Positions 1 through 9,344 of a stretch of 64,000 nt of DNA are shown here, piece by piece. Position 1 is the stretch's first letter. Every line of letters begins with the position of its first letter. Both the position numbers and the translations under genes were made by a program. This stretch comes from Thauera sp. K11 (GTDB taxonomy: Bacteria; Pseudomonadota; Gammaproteobacteria; Burkholderiales; Rhodocyclaceae). The notes under the pieces are model-generated. The model searched no databases. It was given only the letters and a program-made list of their open reading frames with translations, and had not been told where the DNA came from. The stretch lies in contig NZ_CP023439.1 of the NCBI RefSeq assembly GCF_002354895.1, forward strand, positions 3,720,001-3,784,000. Direction: 5' to 3'.

Positions 1-380
1 CAGCCGAGAACCAGGATGGCGTCGGCCTCGACCACCGCGCCGCGCGGCAGCTCCTTCACGCCGACGGCGGCGCGCGCCGGATACGGCTCGGCGAAGTAGC
101 GCGCCATCACCTCGTTCACCTTGGCGAAGTTCCCCAGGTCGGTCAGGAAGATCGTCAGCTTGACGGCGTCGGCGAGCGAGCCGCCGGCCGCCTCGGCAAG
201 CGCCTTCAGGTTCTCGAACACGCGCACGGTCTGCGCCTCGAAACCCTCGGCCATCTGCATGGAGACAGGGTCGAGGCCGATCTGCCCGGAGATGTAGACC
301 GTGTTGCCCGCCTTCACCGCCTGCGAATAGGTGCCGATGGCGGCCGGAGCGTTCGGCGTGGAAACGATGCTGCGGCTCAT
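1..380 (-). CDS. RidA family reactive enamine/imine deaminase (3' end cut by window edge)
   Basis: The 126 visible codons encode a RidA/YjgF/UK114-type protein: an N-terminal [20 protein letters not shown] segment, then [11 protein letters not shown] and the C-terminal [20 protein letters not shown] signature, including the family's catalytic-site arginine. Family members hydrolyse reactive 2-aminoacrylate-type enamines in the cytoplasm and form trimers. The start at 380 is preceded by AGGA with 7-base spacing. Family length is about 128 residues, so only one or two codons are missing past the left edge. Nothing local shows which pathway it serves. Confidence 0.9.
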   Translation of the reverse strand, partial: MSRSIVSTPNAPAAIGTYSQAVKAGNTVYISGQIGLDPVSMQMAEGFEAQTVRVFENLKALAEAAGGSLADAVKLTIFLTDLGNFAKVNEVMARYFAEPYPARAAVGVKELPRGAVVEADAILVLG

Positions 381-471
381 GAACTCATCCTCGCGTGTTT
401 GAAATCACAGGATTCTAACCCCTGCCGGACTACGGACACGCTTCCGCCCGCCGCGGTGCGTACGGCCGCGC

Positions 472-996
472 TCAGCGCTGCGCCATGGCACGGACCAGTT
501 CGGCCTCGGCCAGCGTGATGCCGCAGCGCTCCGCAATGGCGGCGGCCTCGACGCCGCGGCGCGCATACGCGAGGGCCGCGTCGTATTCGGGCGAGACGCC
601 GGCCGGCGCCGGCGCCAGCCGCTCGCGCAGATCCTCGACGTCGGCGCGCAGGCCGGCGATGGTCCGGTCCTGCTCGGCGCACCGCTGCTGCAGCCGCTCC
701 AATTCGCGGTGCAGGTGCTGCCACTCGAACGACCTGCGGAAGGCATCGTCATCCGTGACCGCGGCAGGCTGCGGCCGCAGTTCGGGCGCGTAGTCGAAAT
801 CGTCGTCCGCCGCATCGGACTCGTCGTCTTCGGCCTGCGGCGGAGCCGGCTGCCGGGCCCCGCCCGCCGCCGCTGCATCCACCCCGGTCTTGCCGCGCGC
901 GGGCACCAGCCCGCGCGCACGCACGTACCACCACGCGCCGGCCGCCACCGCCAGGGCCAGCAGGACGCCTCCGACGGCCAGCAGATCGACGGCCAC
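472..996 (-). CDS. DUF2802 domain protein with N-terminal membrane anchor
   Basis: A 174-residue protein. Residues 3-26 form one hydrophobic segment, followed by an acidic, Ala/Pro-rich linker, a coiled-coil-like stretch around residues 90-125 (EWQHLHRELERLQQRCAEQD) and a C-terminal helix-turn-helix-like DUF2802 region (YDAALAYARRGVEAAAIAER, then ITLAEAELVRAM). The start is GTG at 996, chosen because GGAGGT lies 4 bases upstream. The function of DUF2802 proteins is unknown; the layout suggests a membrane-tethered protein with a cytosolic coiled coil and a small helical domain. It stands alone between ridA and a divergent DUF218 gene. Confidence 0.8.
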   Translation of the reverse strand: MAVDLLAVGGVLLALAVAAGAWWYVRARGLVPARGKTGVDAAAAGGARQPAPPQAEDDESDAADDDFDYAPELRPQPAAVTDDDAFRRSFEWQHLHRELERLQQRCAEQDRTIAGLRADVEDLRERLAPAPAGVSPEYDAALAYARRGVEAAAIAERCGITLAEAELVRAMAQR

Positions 997-1132
997 CTAG
1001 ACCTCCGCCAGACCGGTGGAACCAGCTTGCGGCACGGACACGCGGGAAGCAGGGGCAAAAGCGATCATCGACGGCGGGGACGGGCTGAATTGAACCGATA
1101 ATAGCGACCACCCTTGGCACAGACAAACGCCG

Positions 1133-1906
1133 ATGCCGTTCGATACCTCGCTGCTGCTTTTCTGGCTGAAGAAACTCGTCGCCCTCGTGGTACTGCCGCC
1201 GCTGATGCCCCTGCTGCTCGTCGCAGCCGGGCTGTTGCTGCTGCGCCGCCGCCGGCGCCTCGGCCTGGGGCTGGCCTGGCTCGGCGTCGCGCTGCAGCTG
1301 CTGCTGGTCTTTCCTCCCGCCGTCGGCTTACTGCTGGCCCCGCTGGAGGCGCAGCCGGTGCTGCAGCCAGCGGCCGCCCGCGGCGCCCAGGCCATCGTGA
1401 TCCTGGGGGCGGGCAAGCGCGACCATGCACCGGAGTTCGGCGGCGAAACCGTGAACCGGCTCGCGCTGGAACGGCTGCGCTACGGCGCGCGCCTGGCGCG
1501 CGAAAGCGGCCTGCCGGTGCTGGTGAGCGGCGGCGCGCCGACCGGCGAGCAGCCTGAAGCCGTGCTGATGCGGCAAAGCCTGATCGAGGATTTCGGCGTC
1601 ACGCCGCGCTGGGTCGAGGCCGGATCGCGCGACACCCGCGACAATGCCCGCCTGTCGGCGCTGCAGTTGAAGGAGGCCGGCGTGCACCGTGTGCTACTGG
1701 TCACCCATGCGGCGCACATGCCGCGTGCGCGCGCCGAGTTCGCGGCACAGGGCCTCGACGTGGTGCCGGCGCCCACCGCCTGGCTGGGCAGCCACGAATC
1801 GCAGGACCACAGGCTGGCGCTGCTGCCCAGCCAGAACACGGCCTACGCCGGCTGGTACGCCCTGCACGAATGGCTGGGCCTGATCGCCTACCGGCTGTCG
1901 CGCTGA
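1133..1906 (+). CDS. DUF218 (YdcF/ElyC-type) membrane protein
   Basis: A 257-residue protein with two N-terminal hydrophobic segments (about residues 14-36 and 44-68), then a DUF218 domain starting at AIVILGAG near residue 87 and containing NARLSALQLKEAG and RVLLVTHAAHMPRA. The arrangement of two membrane helices and a soluble DUF218 domain is that of ElyC/YdcF-like proteins, linked in enterobacteria to envelope polysaccharide or peptidoglycan precursor metabolism. The exact substrate cannot be read from sequence. No convincing ribosome-binding site precedes the ATG. Transcription converges with the enoyl-CoA hydratase gene 20 bases downstream. Confidence 0.85.
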   Translation: MPFDTSLLLFWLKKLVALVVLPPLMPLLLVAAGLLLLRRRRRLGLGLAWLGVALQLLLVFPPAVGLLLAPLEAQPVLQPAAARGAQAIVILGAGKRDHAPEFGGETVNRLALERLRYGARLARESGLPVLVSGGAPTGEQPEAVLMRQSLIEDFGVTPRWVEAGSRDTRDNARLSALQLKEAGVHRVLLVTHAAHMPRARAEFAAQGLDVVPAPTAWLGSHESQDHRLALLPSQNTAYAGWYALHEWLGLIAYRLSR

Positions 1907-1925
1907 AGGGCGGCGCCCGCGGCAC

Positions 1926-2726
1926 TCACGCCTTCCTGAACACCGCCCTGCGCTTTTCCAGGAAGGCCGTCACGCCCTCGGCAAAGTCCGCCGTCGCGCC
2001 GCAGCGTGCGAAGGCTTCGGCCTCGCTCTGCAGTTGCGATTCGATCTGGTTGCCGTGCGAATCGGCGAGCAGGCGCTTGATTTCCGCGTAGGCGTGGCGC
2101 GGCCCGCTCGCGAGCCGTTCCGCCAGCAGGCCAACCTCGGCGTCCAGCTCGGCTGCGGGCACGCAGCGATTGACGAGGCCCAGCCGCAGGGCCTGCGCCG
2201 CGTCGAAGCGCTCGCCCAGCAGCAACAGCTCGGCGGCCTTGCGCCGGCCGACGATGCGGGGCAGGAAATACGAGGCGCCGCCGTCGCCCGGCAGCCCGAT
2301 CGCCGAGTAGGCGGTGGCGAACGTCGCGTCGTCGGCGCATACGGCAAGATCGCAGCCGACCATCAGCGACAGGCCGAACCCGGCGCAGGCGCCGCGCACC
2401 TTGGCGACCACCGGCTGGCCCAGGCTCTGCAGCGTCTCGACGGTGGGGTTGATGTACTGCACGATCATCGCCTTGAACGCGGCCAGGCGCGCCTCGGGCG
2501 ACAGATGCAGGTGGCGCGCGAAGTCCTTCAGGTCGCCTCCCGCCATGAAGTGATCGCCCGCGCCGGTGACGACCACCACGCCCACATCCTTGCGCCCGGC
2601 GAGTTCGCGCGCGGCGGCCGAAAGGTCCTGCATCATCTCGACCGACAGCGCGTTGAGCGCGCCGGGTCGGTTCAGCGTCAGGGTGGCGACGCCGCTGGCG
2701 ACGTCGAGCAATGCGGTTCCGGCCAT
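1926..2726 (-). CDS. Enoyl-CoA hydratase/isomerase family protein
   Basis: A 266-residue crotonase-fold protein, the usual family length. It shows the CoA/oxyanion motif GAGDHFMAGGDLKDFA and the second oxyanion-loop region GACAGFGLSLMVGCDLAVCA, followed by FATAYSAIGLPGDGG, where one catalytic acidic residue is expected. It probably hydrates an enoyl-CoA in beta-oxidation; the substrate could be a fatty acyl-CoA or a ring-cleavage product. The start at 2726 has AGGAG 8 bases upstream; the open frame extends much further but only this start fits the family. It is the third gene of a minus-strand run with thiolase and a two-domain dehydrogenase/hydratase, so the three likely act together. Confidence 0.92.
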   Translation of the reverse strand: MAGTALLDVASGVATLTLNRPGALNALSVEMMQDLSAAARELAGRKDVGVVVVTGAGDHFMAGGDLKDFARHLHLSPEARLAAFKAMIVQYINPTVETLQSLGQPVVAKVRGACAGFGLSLMVGCDLAVCADDATFATAYSAIGLPGDGGASYFLPRIVGRRKAAELLLLGERFDAAQALRLGLVNRCVPAAELDAEVGLLAERLASGPRHAYAEIKRLLADSHGNQIESQLQSEAEAFARCGATADFAEGVTAFLEKRRAVFRKA

Positions 2727-2803
2727 TGCAATAGCTCCTGCTCCTGTCGGGATGCGCGTCCGGCGGACGAACCCGGACCCGCTCCCTGCACGCCGCGCGG
2801 CGG

Positions 2804-4003
2804 TCAGACCCGCTCGAAGACGCCCGCCGCGCCCATGCCGGTGCCGATGCACATGCTGATCATGCCGTAGCGCAGGTTGGCGTCGCGCTGCATGGCCGAC
2901 ATCAGCGTGGCGGTACGGATCGCGCCGGTTGCGCCCAGCGGATGGCCCAGTGCGATGGCGCCGCCCTGCGGATTCACGCGGGCGGGATCGAGGCCGAGCT
3001 GCCCGATGACCGCCAGCGCCTGCGCCGCGAAGGCTTCGTTCAGTTCGATCCAGTCCACTTCGTCCTGCGCGATGCCTGCCTGCGCCAGGGCGCGCGGGAT
3101 GGCCTCCACCGGCCCGATGCCCATCACCGCAGGCGGGACGCCCGCCACCGCATACGCCGCGACGCGCGCGATGGGCACGGCGCCGCTGCGCCTGAGCGCG
3201 GCCTCGCTCATCAGCAGTACGGCGGCCGCGCCGTCCGACATCTGCGAGCTGTTGCCGGCCGTCACCGAACCGCGTGCGGCAAAGACGGGCTTCAATCTGG
3301 CGAGGCTCTCGACGGAGGAGTCGGCACGCGGCCCTTCGTCGTGCCGCACCACGCTCTCCACGATGCGCACCGCTCCATCCTCGCCCGGCAGGTGGCTGCG
3401 CACGGTATAGGGCGCGATCTCGCCGGCGAAGCGGCCGTCGGCGATGGCCGCGCAGGCGCGACGGTGCGATTCGGCGGCGAAGGCGTCCTGGTCTTCGCGG
3501 CCCACCCGCCACTGCTCGGCGACCTTTTCCGCGGTCAGCCCCATGCCGAAGGCGATGCTGCGGTTTTCCGCATGGGCGAAGATCTCCGGATTGATGCTCA
3601 CCTTGTTGCCCATGATCTGCGGCATCGCGCTCATGCTCTCGGTGCCGGCGGCGATCATCACGTCGGCCTCGCCCAGCCGGATGCGGGCCGCGGCATCGGC
3701 CACCGCCTGCAGCCCGGAGGCGCAGAAGCGGTTGATCGTCACGCCCGGCACGCGCTCGGGCAGGCCGGCCAGCAGCAGGCCGATGCGGGCGACGTTCATG
3801 CCCTGCTCGGCCTCGGGCATCGCGCAGCCCGCGATGACGTCGCCGATCTCCTGCGGATCGAGCCCCGGCACCTTCGCCACCACGGCGCGCAGCACGTGCG
3901 CCAGCATGTCGTCCGGGCGCACGCGGCGGAAGACGCCGTTGCGCCGGCCCACCGGGGTGCGGACGGCGGCGACGATGTAGGCATCCTGGATCTGTCTGCT
4001 CAT
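2804..4003 (-). CDS. Acetyl-CoA acyltransferase (thiolase)
   Basis: A 399-residue thiolase of the FadA/PcaF superfamily. The acyl-accepting cysteine is C94 in NRFCASGLQ, the general-base histidine is H354 in GGAIALGHPLGATG, and the second catalytic cysteine is C385 in SMCIGTGMG. It cleaves a 3-ketoacyl-CoA with free CoA to acetyl-CoA and a shortened acyl-CoA. It starts 13 bases after the stop of the upstream dehydrogenase/hydratase gene, so the two are almost certainly co-transcribed as a beta-oxidation pair. Whether it prefers fatty acids or 3-oxoadipyl-type substrates cannot be decided from motifs. Confidence 0.94.
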   Translation of the reverse strand: MSRQIQDAYIVAAVRTPVGRRNGVFRRVRPDDMLAHVLRAVVAKVPGLDPQEIGDVIAGCAMPEAEQGMNVARIGLLLAGLPERVPGVTINRFCASGLQAVADAAARIRLGEADVMIAAGTESMSAMPQIMGNKVSINPEIFAHAENRSIAFGMGLTAEKVAEQWRVGREDQDAFAAESHRRACAAIADGRFAGEIAPYTVRSHLPGEDGAVRIVESVVRHDEGPRADSSVESLARLKPVFAARGSVTAGNSSQMSDGAAAVLLMSEAALRRSGAVPIARVAAYAVAGVPPAVMGIGPVEAIPRALAQAGIAQDEVDWIELNEAFAAQALAVIGQLGLDPARVNPQGGAIALGHPLGATGAIRTATLMSAMQRDANLRYGMISMCIGTGMGAAGVFERV

Positions 4004-4016
4004 GCCCGTCTCCGTG

Positions 4017-6398
4017 TCAGTTGCGCAGCGGCTTGCCGGTTTCCAGCATGTGCCCGATGCGCTGCTGCGTCTTGTGCGTCTTCAGCAGTTCGACGAACTG
4101 CGCCCGCTCGACGTCGAGTATCCACTGTTCGCTGACCTGCGTTCCGCTGTCGACCTCGCCGCCGCACAGGGCGGTGGCCGCGGCCTTGGCGACGCGGTAG
4201 TCGTGCGGCGAGATCATCCCGCCTTCGGCCATGTTGAGCAGCAGCATCTCGCAGGTGGCGATGCCGTTGCGCCCGGCCACGATGACCGCGCGCTGCGGCA
4301 GGGGCGGATGCCAGCCCGCTTCCGCCAGCGCGCGCGCGCGGCGGATGGCCACGTACAACAGTTCGGCGGCGTTGAAGACGATGTCGTCGCCCGCGCGTGC
4401 GAAGCCGAGCTGCACCGCCTCGAGCGCGCTCTTGGCCACCGTCGCCATGGCGATGGTCTGGAAGGCGTTCTGGATGTAGGGGAACACGTCGCCGCCCGCG
4501 GCGCGCTGCGCCATCGCGTGGGCCTGCAGGGCGAATTCCTTGCTGCCGCCGCCGGCCGGTATCAGGCCGACGCCCGCCTCCACCAGGCCGATGTAGCTCT
4601 CCAGCGCCAGCACGCGGTGCGCCGCGTGCATCAGGAACTCGCAGCCGCCGCCCAGCGCCATGCCCTGCACCGCGGCCACCACCGGGATCTGCGCATGCCG
4701 GATCGTCATCGCCGTGTGCTGGAAGCGGGCCACCATGCGATCGAGCAGGTCGAAGCGGTGCGCATGGCATGCCTGCGCCACCTGCTGCAGGTTGGCGCCG
4801 ACGGCGAACGGCGGTTCATGCCAGATCACCAGGCCGTCGAGATCGGCTTGCGCACGCGCGATGGCCTCGAGGATGCCGTCCATCACGTCGTCGCCGATCG
4901 CGTGCATCTTGGAAGTGATCGACAGGATGCCGATGCCCGCGTCCTGGTCCGGCCGCCGCCACAGCCGCACGCCGGTGTTCTCCCACAGCAGTTCGCCGCG
5001 GTCCGCGGGCGCCTCGCCGAACACGCGGTCGGGATAGAGCTGGCGCCGGTAGACCGGCAGCGCGGTGCGTGGCTCGAGCACGCCCTCGGCCGCGCTCCAC
5101 GATCCGGACGGCGCATGGACGCCGTCGCGCTCGCCCACCCAGGCCGGCAGCGGCACGTTCGCCATCGCGCGGCCATGATCGATGTCTTCCTGGATCAGCC
5201 GGGCGACGGCGCGCCAGCCGGCGGCCTGCCAGGTCTCGAACGGCCCCATCGTCCAGCCGAAGCCCCAGCGCATCGCCAGGTCGATGTCGCGCGCGTTGTC
5301 GGCGATGTCGGCCAGATGCACGGCGCAGTAGTGGAACACGTCGCGGAACACCGACCACAGGAACTGCGCCTGGGGATGCGGATGCGCCGCCAGTTCGGCG
5401 AACTTCTCTCCCGCATCGCGCAGCTTGAGGATGTCCTCGACGTCGGGGAAGACCTCGCCGCCGCTGTCGACGTAGTCCTGCCGGTGCAGGTCGAGCACCA
5501 GGATGCGCTTGCCGTCCTTGCGATAGATGCCGGCGCCGCTCTTCTGGCCGAGCGCACCGCGCGCGATCAGCACCTGGAGCCATTCGGGGGTGCGGAAGTG
5601 GCTGCTCCACGGGTCGTCGGCCAGCGTCGCCTGCATCGTGTCGATGACGTGGGCCACCGTGTCCAGGCCGACCACGTCGGCGGTGCGGAAGGTCGCGCTC
5701 TTGGGACGGCCGATGCGCGGCCCGGTGAGCAGGTCCACCTCGTCGAAGGCGAGGCCGAGGCGCGCGGTGTGGTGCATCACCGCCAGGATCGAAAACACGC
5801 CGACGCGGTTGGCGACGAAGTTGGGGGTATCCCGGGCGCGGACGATGTTCTTGCCCAGCCGGGTGGTGAGCCAGGTTTCCAGCCCGTCGAGCATCGCGGG
5901 CTCGGTTTCCGCGGCGGGAATCAGCTCCACCAGCGGCATGTAGCGCGGCGGGTTGAAGAAATGGATGCCGCAGAAGCGGGGACGGCGATCCGGCGGCATG
6001 CCCGCGGCCAGCGCCTGGATCGACAACCCCGAGGTGTTGGACGCGAACACCGCGCCCGGCTTCAGGTGCGGCGCGACCCTGGCGTAGAGGTCGAGCTTCC
6101 AGTCCATGCGCTCGGCGATCGCCTCGATCACCAGGTCGCACTCGCCCAGCCGGGCCAGGTCGCTGCCGTAGTCCGCCGGCTCGACGTGCTGCGCCCTGTC
6201 CCTGGTCGCGAACGGCGCCGGGTCCAGCTTGCCGAGCCCGGCGAGCGATTTCGCCGCGATGCCGTTCGGCGGCCCCTCCTTCGCCGGCAGGTCGAACAGG
6301 ATCACGGGCACGTCGGCGCTGGCACAGTGGGCGGCGATCTGCGCGCCCATCACGCCGGCGCCCAGGACGGCAACCTTGCGAATCATGAAACGGCTCAT
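4017..6398 (-). CDS. 3-hydroxyacyl-CoA dehydrogenase / enoyl-CoA hydratase, two-domain
   Basis: A 793-residue bifunctional beta-oxidation enzyme with the dehydrogenase first: the NAD-binding loop GAGVMG is at residues 13-18, the 3HCDH C-terminal domains follow, and a crotonase-like domain (AVQGMALGGGCEFLMHAAHR) lies in the last third. This order is reversed relative to E. coli FadB and matches the FadN-like type. It should hydrate enoyl-CoA and oxidise 3-hydroxyacyl-CoA with NAD+. The start at 6398 was chosen because it sits directly before the Rossmann fold; the frame is open for 101 more codons upstream without homology-like sequence. The thiolase gene follows 13 bases downstream. Confidence 0.93.
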   Translation of the reverse strand: MSRFMIRKVAVLGAGVMGAQIAAHCASADVPVILFDLPAKEGPPNGIAAKSLAGLGKLDPAPFATRDRAQHVEPADYGSDLARLGECDLVIEAIAERMDWKLDLYARVAPHLKPGAVFASNTSGLSIQALAAGMPPDRRPRFCGIHFFNPPRYMPLVELIPAAETEPAMLDGLETWLTTRLGKNIVRARDTPNFVANRVGVFSILAVMHHTARLGLAFDEVDLLTGPRIGRPKSATFRTADVVGLDTVAHVIDTMQATLADDPWSSHFRTPEWLQVLIARGALGQKSGAGIYRKDGKRILVLDLHRQDYVDSGGEVFPDVEDILKLRDAGEKFAELAAHPHPQAQFLWSVFRDVFHYCAVHLADIADNARDIDLAMRWGFGWTMGPFETWQAAGWRAVARLIQEDIDHGRAMANVPLPAWVGERDGVHAPSGSWSAAEGVLEPRTALPVYRRQLYPDRVFGEAPADRGELLWENTGVRLWRRPDQDAGIGILSITSKMHAIGDDVMDGILEAIARAQADLDGLVIWHEPPFAVGANLQQVAQACHAHRFDLLDRMVARFQHTAMTIRHAQIPVVAAVQGMALGGGCEFLMHAAHRVLALESYIGLVEAGVGLIPAGGGSKEFALQAHAMAQRAAGGDVFPYIQNAFQTIAMATVAKSALEAVQLGFARAGDDIVFNAAELLYVAIRRARALAEAGWHPPLPQRAVIVAGRNGIATCEMLLLNMAEGGMISPHDYRVAKAAATALCGGEVDSGTQVSEQWILDVERAQFVELLKTHKTQQRIGHMLETGKPLRN

Positions 6399-6511
6399 GC
6401 TGCGCTCCAGATTGGAAACGGGGCGGAGAGCCGGACCCGTCGCGGGCGGGCTCCCTCGCCGGGTCATCGGGCCCGGTGCCTCTTCGCATCGGGCATCCGC
6501 ATCGCGGACGT

Positions 6512-7795
6512 TCAGAAGGACAGCGAGTATTGTGCGCCGAGAATCCACACGCTCGAATCGTACTCCCCCTTGACCAGCCCCTTGAGGGGATCGCGCGCAT
6601 CGCGGTTCTCGATGGACGTATCCGGGATGTAGAGATACGCCACGCCGAGGTCGAGCAGCGAGTCCTTGCCCGCCCGCCACTGGCCGCCGAACGAAAACCA
6701 CGTCCGATCGTTGTCGGGCAGCGAGGTGAGGCGCCGGCGCGCGTCCTTGACCGGCGATTCATCGTAGGCGATGCCGAACTTGAGCTTCCAGGCATCGTTG
6801 TACTGGTAGCTCGCGCCGAGCGCGTACCGCCACGAATCCTGGAAGTCGGTCGTCAGCACCTGCGCGACGGCACCGTTGTCCAGCCCCGACGTGCGCACGA
6901 TGTCCACTTTCTTGATGCTGCTCCAGCCGGTGCGCGAGATGTCGCCCAGCAGTTCCCACCTGCTGCCGAGCTTGTGCACGGCACTGAGGATGACGGTATC
7001 GGGGAGTTCGACGTCGGCCTTCGCATTCGAGCTTCGCGCCGCATTGAAGAGAGGCGACGGCCCCTTCACCTTGAGGTCGCCCTTGAGTTCGTGATCGATG
7101 CTGGAGCGGTACGAGAGGCCGACCCGGGTCGCGCTGGTCAGCTCGAGCAGGACGCCGACGTTCCAGCCCCACGCGTCGCTGGCGGCATCCAGGGTCGCAA
7201 AGCTGGCGGGGAGGGGAAATCCGCCCACCGGCACGATGCCCGTGCGCCTGACGTATTCGACCTCCATGCGCTGCCAGTTCACCCCGGCCCCGAGCGACAG
7301 TTTGTCGTTGACGCGCCAGGCGATCGACGGATTGATGTTGTAGGTCTTGATGTCGAATTTCGTCGAATGCGCCGCCCCCGCCCAGTCGTCGTCGTATTCG
7401 GTCATCAGGCCGAAGGGCGCGCCCAGGCCGACGCCGACATGGACGTCTTTGTCGAGCGCCCATGAGACATAGCCGTTGGGAATGGCGGCCCAGCCCCCCG
7501 CATCGCTCGTCCCGGCATTCAGCACGCCGGTCTGGGAGCCCTCGTTGCTGAACCTGAAGCTCGGCCGCACCGCGGCCAGGCCGACCGACAGGGTCCGCGC
7601 CGGCAGCCGCGTCATACCGGCCGGATTGAAGAAGATCGTGCTGGCATTCTCGGCGATCGCCGCGGACCCGGCATACGCGTTGGCGATGCCGCTCGCATTC
7701 TGTTCGAGAAGCTGGAAGCCCGCTGCCGACGCCGGGCCGGAAGCCATCGCCGCCAGCGCAGCGGCCAGCACACCTGAAATCGTCGATCGCCGCAT
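6512..7795 (-). CDS. FadL/TodX (OmpP1) family outer-membrane hydrophobe transporter
   Basis: A 427-residue outer-membrane beta-barrel precursor. It has a signal peptide of about 24 residues ending in GPASA, the FadL-type N-terminus AGFQLLEQNASG, the family NPAGM motif near residue 58 and a C-terminal phenylalanine (QYSLSF) typical of barrel assembly. Family members pass long-chain fatty acids or aromatic hydrocarbons across the outer membrane. It lies just downstream of the benR-side regulatory gap and upstream of the beta-oxidation genes, so fatty acids or hydrophobic aromatics are both plausible substrates. The 113-base gap to the dehydrogenase/hydratase gene leaves co-transcription open. 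Confidence 0.9.
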   Translation of the reverse strand: MRRSTISGVLAAALAAMASGPASAAGFQLLEQNASGIANAYAGSAAIAENASTIFFNPAGMTRLPARTLSVGLAAVRPSFRFSNEGSQTGVLNAGTSDAGGWAAIPNGYVSWALDKDVHVGVGLGAPFGLMTEYDDDWAGAAHSTKFDIKTYNINPSIAWRVNDKLSLGAGVNWQRMEVEYVRRTGIVPVGGFPLPASFATLDAASDAWGWNVGVLLELTSATRVGLSYRSSIDHELKGDLKVKGPSPLFNAARSSNAKADVELPDTVILSAVHKLGSRWELLGDISRTGWSSIKKVDIVRTSGLDNGAVAQVLTTDFQDSWRYALGASYQYNDAWKLKFGIAYDESPVKDARRRLTSLPDNDRTWFSFGGQWRAGKDSLLDLGVAYLYIPDTSIENRDARDPLKGLVKGEYDSSVWILGAQYSLSF

Positions 7796-8246
7796 CTGTC
7801 ATCCCTCCACGGTTCGTCTTGTAATGGACACCGATATCCGCGGCGGCCGGGATGGTCCCGATGCCCCGGCCCGGCGCACCCGCCCATGCGACGGTACCGC
7901 CTGTCCCGCCGGGAGGGGTTTCGTGCCGCAGCGCCGTGTCCGGTCGCCGCACGGAAATGCACCATCGTGCAGCATGCCCTCTCCGCCAATCAGGGTTTCC
8001 CCGCACGGGCAAGCGCCCGCCCCCCGCAAACGCCCGTGCCTGCACGCTGGCAGCGCCCGTCGCGCAGCGGTTGCGGCGGACCGGGCGGCAGTCGAAATGA
8101 ACCTTCCCGCCATTTATAGTGATATAAACGATTAAGGAAAAAATTCCGTTCCCTCCACGACCGGCCGGGTTGGTCTCGTCTTCCCGCGCCACGGGCGTTC
8201 TGGCACTACCTTCGACGTGGGACGGAACCATAGGTGGTGGAGCCCC
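7796..8246. other. Divergent regulatory gap between the FadL-type gene and benR
   Basis: This 450-base gap holds no gene I can support. An AT-rich island at 8113-8147 has two inverted repeats, TTTATA-GTGA-TATAAA (8113-8128) and GGAA-A4-TTCC (8136-8147), in otherwise very GC-rich DNA; -10-like sequence can be read from both strands there. A second inverted repeat, TGCAC-N4-GTGCA, lies at 7958-7971 on the FadL-gene side. These are candidate promoter and operator sites for the divergent genes. No TGCA-N6-GGNTA box was found here, so autoregulation by BenR is not indicated. Confidence 0.4.
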
Positions 8247-9200
8247 ATGAAATATCGCCTGCTCGACGAGAAGAGTCTGATCTTCGAAGGCGCGGACCCG
8301 TTCGAGGTATCGGAGTACGTCAATCGCCACGTCGGCGTGCACCGCATCCGGCTGCCGGGAAGCGCAGATCCCGCGGCCGGGCTGCGCCACCGCAAGGTGG
8401 GCCTGATCGACCTGTGCCGCATCAGCTACGGCGGCCCGGTACGCGTGGTGTCCACCGGGCTGTCCGACGTCTACCACCTGCAGATCATCCTGCGCGGCCA
8501 CTGCCGGTACGAGATCTCGCGCCAGAACCATGAGTTTTCTTCCGGCGACATCCTGCTGCTGAACCCCGACGATCCGATCGACCTGACCTACTCGGAAGAC
8601 TGCGAAAAGTTCATCCTCAAGATCCCGGCCTCGCTGCTCGACGACGTCTGCGCCGAACAAGGCTGGCTCAAGCCCCGCGAGGGCATCAAGTTCATCCCGA
8701 TCCGCTACCAGCTCCACGAGATCGAGAGCCTCATGAACCTGCTGGCGCTGCTGTGCCAGGAGGCCGAATCCGCGGACGGCTCACTGCAGATCTTCGGGCA
8801 CTACAACTGGATCGTCGCCAACAAGCTGCTGACCCTGCTCAAGCACAACATCCGGCGGGAGTTTCCCACCCTGCAGTCCTGCTCGTTCGAGCGGCTCGTC
8901 CAGCACATCGACGAGAACATCAAGCGCGACATCTCGGTGGAGGAACTGGCGCGCGTGTCGCACATGAGCCTGCGCTCGCTCTACCTGCTGTTCGAGCGCT
9001 ATGCGGACACGACGCCCAAGAACTACATCAAGCGGCGCAAGCTCGAACGCATCCATGCGACGCTGATCGACCCGGCGAGCACGGTGCGCAGCGTCACCGC
9101 GGTCGCCCTCGACTACGGCTTCACGCACCTCGGGCGCTTTTCCGAGTGCTACAAGGCAGCCTTCGGCATCCTGCCGTCCGATTCCCTGAAACGCCGCTGA
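8247..9200 (+). CDS. benR: AraC/XylS-family activator of benzoate genes, BenR-like
   Basis: A 317-residue AraC-family protein that reads closely like XylS/BenR along its length, for example YVNRHVGVHRIRLP, IDLCRISYGG, YHLQIILRGHC, LLLNPDDPIDLTYSEDCEKF and the C-terminal DNA-binding half ending LDYGFTHLGRFSE and GILPSD. Such proteins bind benzoate through the N-terminal domain and activate ben operons at TGCA-N6-GGNTA boxes, and two such boxes are present upstream of benA. The start at 8247 was preferred over an upstream one because GGTGGAG precedes it and it matches the family N-terminus. It converges with benK across a terminator. Confidence 0.93.
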   Translation: MKYRLLDEKSLIFEGADPFEVSEYVNRHVGVHRIRLPGSADPAAGLRHRKVGLIDLCRISYGGPVRVVSTGLSDVYHLQIILRGHCRYEISRQNHEFSSGDILLLNPDDPIDLTYSEDCEKFILKIPASLLDDVCAEQGWLKPREGIKFIPIRYQLHEIESLMNLLALLCQEAESADGSLQIFGHYNWIVANKLLTLLKHNIRREFPTLQSCSFERLVQHIDENIKRDISVEELARVSHMSLRSLYLLFERYADTTPKNYIKRRKLERIHATLIDPASTVRSVTAVALDYGFTHLGRFSECYKAAFGILPSDSLKRR

Positions 9201-9257
9201 CCTGGCCGCGGCCTTCGCCGCCGCGCCGGCCGTCCCGCATGCGCCGTCCGCAAGGAC

Positions 9258-9293
9258 GAAGGGCGGCGCCCCGATGCCGGAACGCCGCCCTTC
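9258..9293. terminator. Bidirectional hairpin between benR and benK
   Basis: A perfect 11-base inverted repeat, GAAGGGCGGCG (9258-9268) and CGCCGCCCTTC (9283-9293), separated by 14 bases, in the gap between the convergent benR and benK genes. There is no clear T-run on either side, so it may work as a bidirectional or Rho-assisted end rather than a classical intrinsic terminator. Confidence 0.6.
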
Positions 9294-9344
9294 GACAGAC
9301 CCGGACGACCACGCGGTGCCCGGGGGTTTTCATCGGCCGCAGCC

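Noticed and set aside
8200..8216. TGGCAC followed by TCGAC, a possible sigma-54 promoter before benR
   Set aside because: The -12 half lacks the required GC; spacing alone is not enough.
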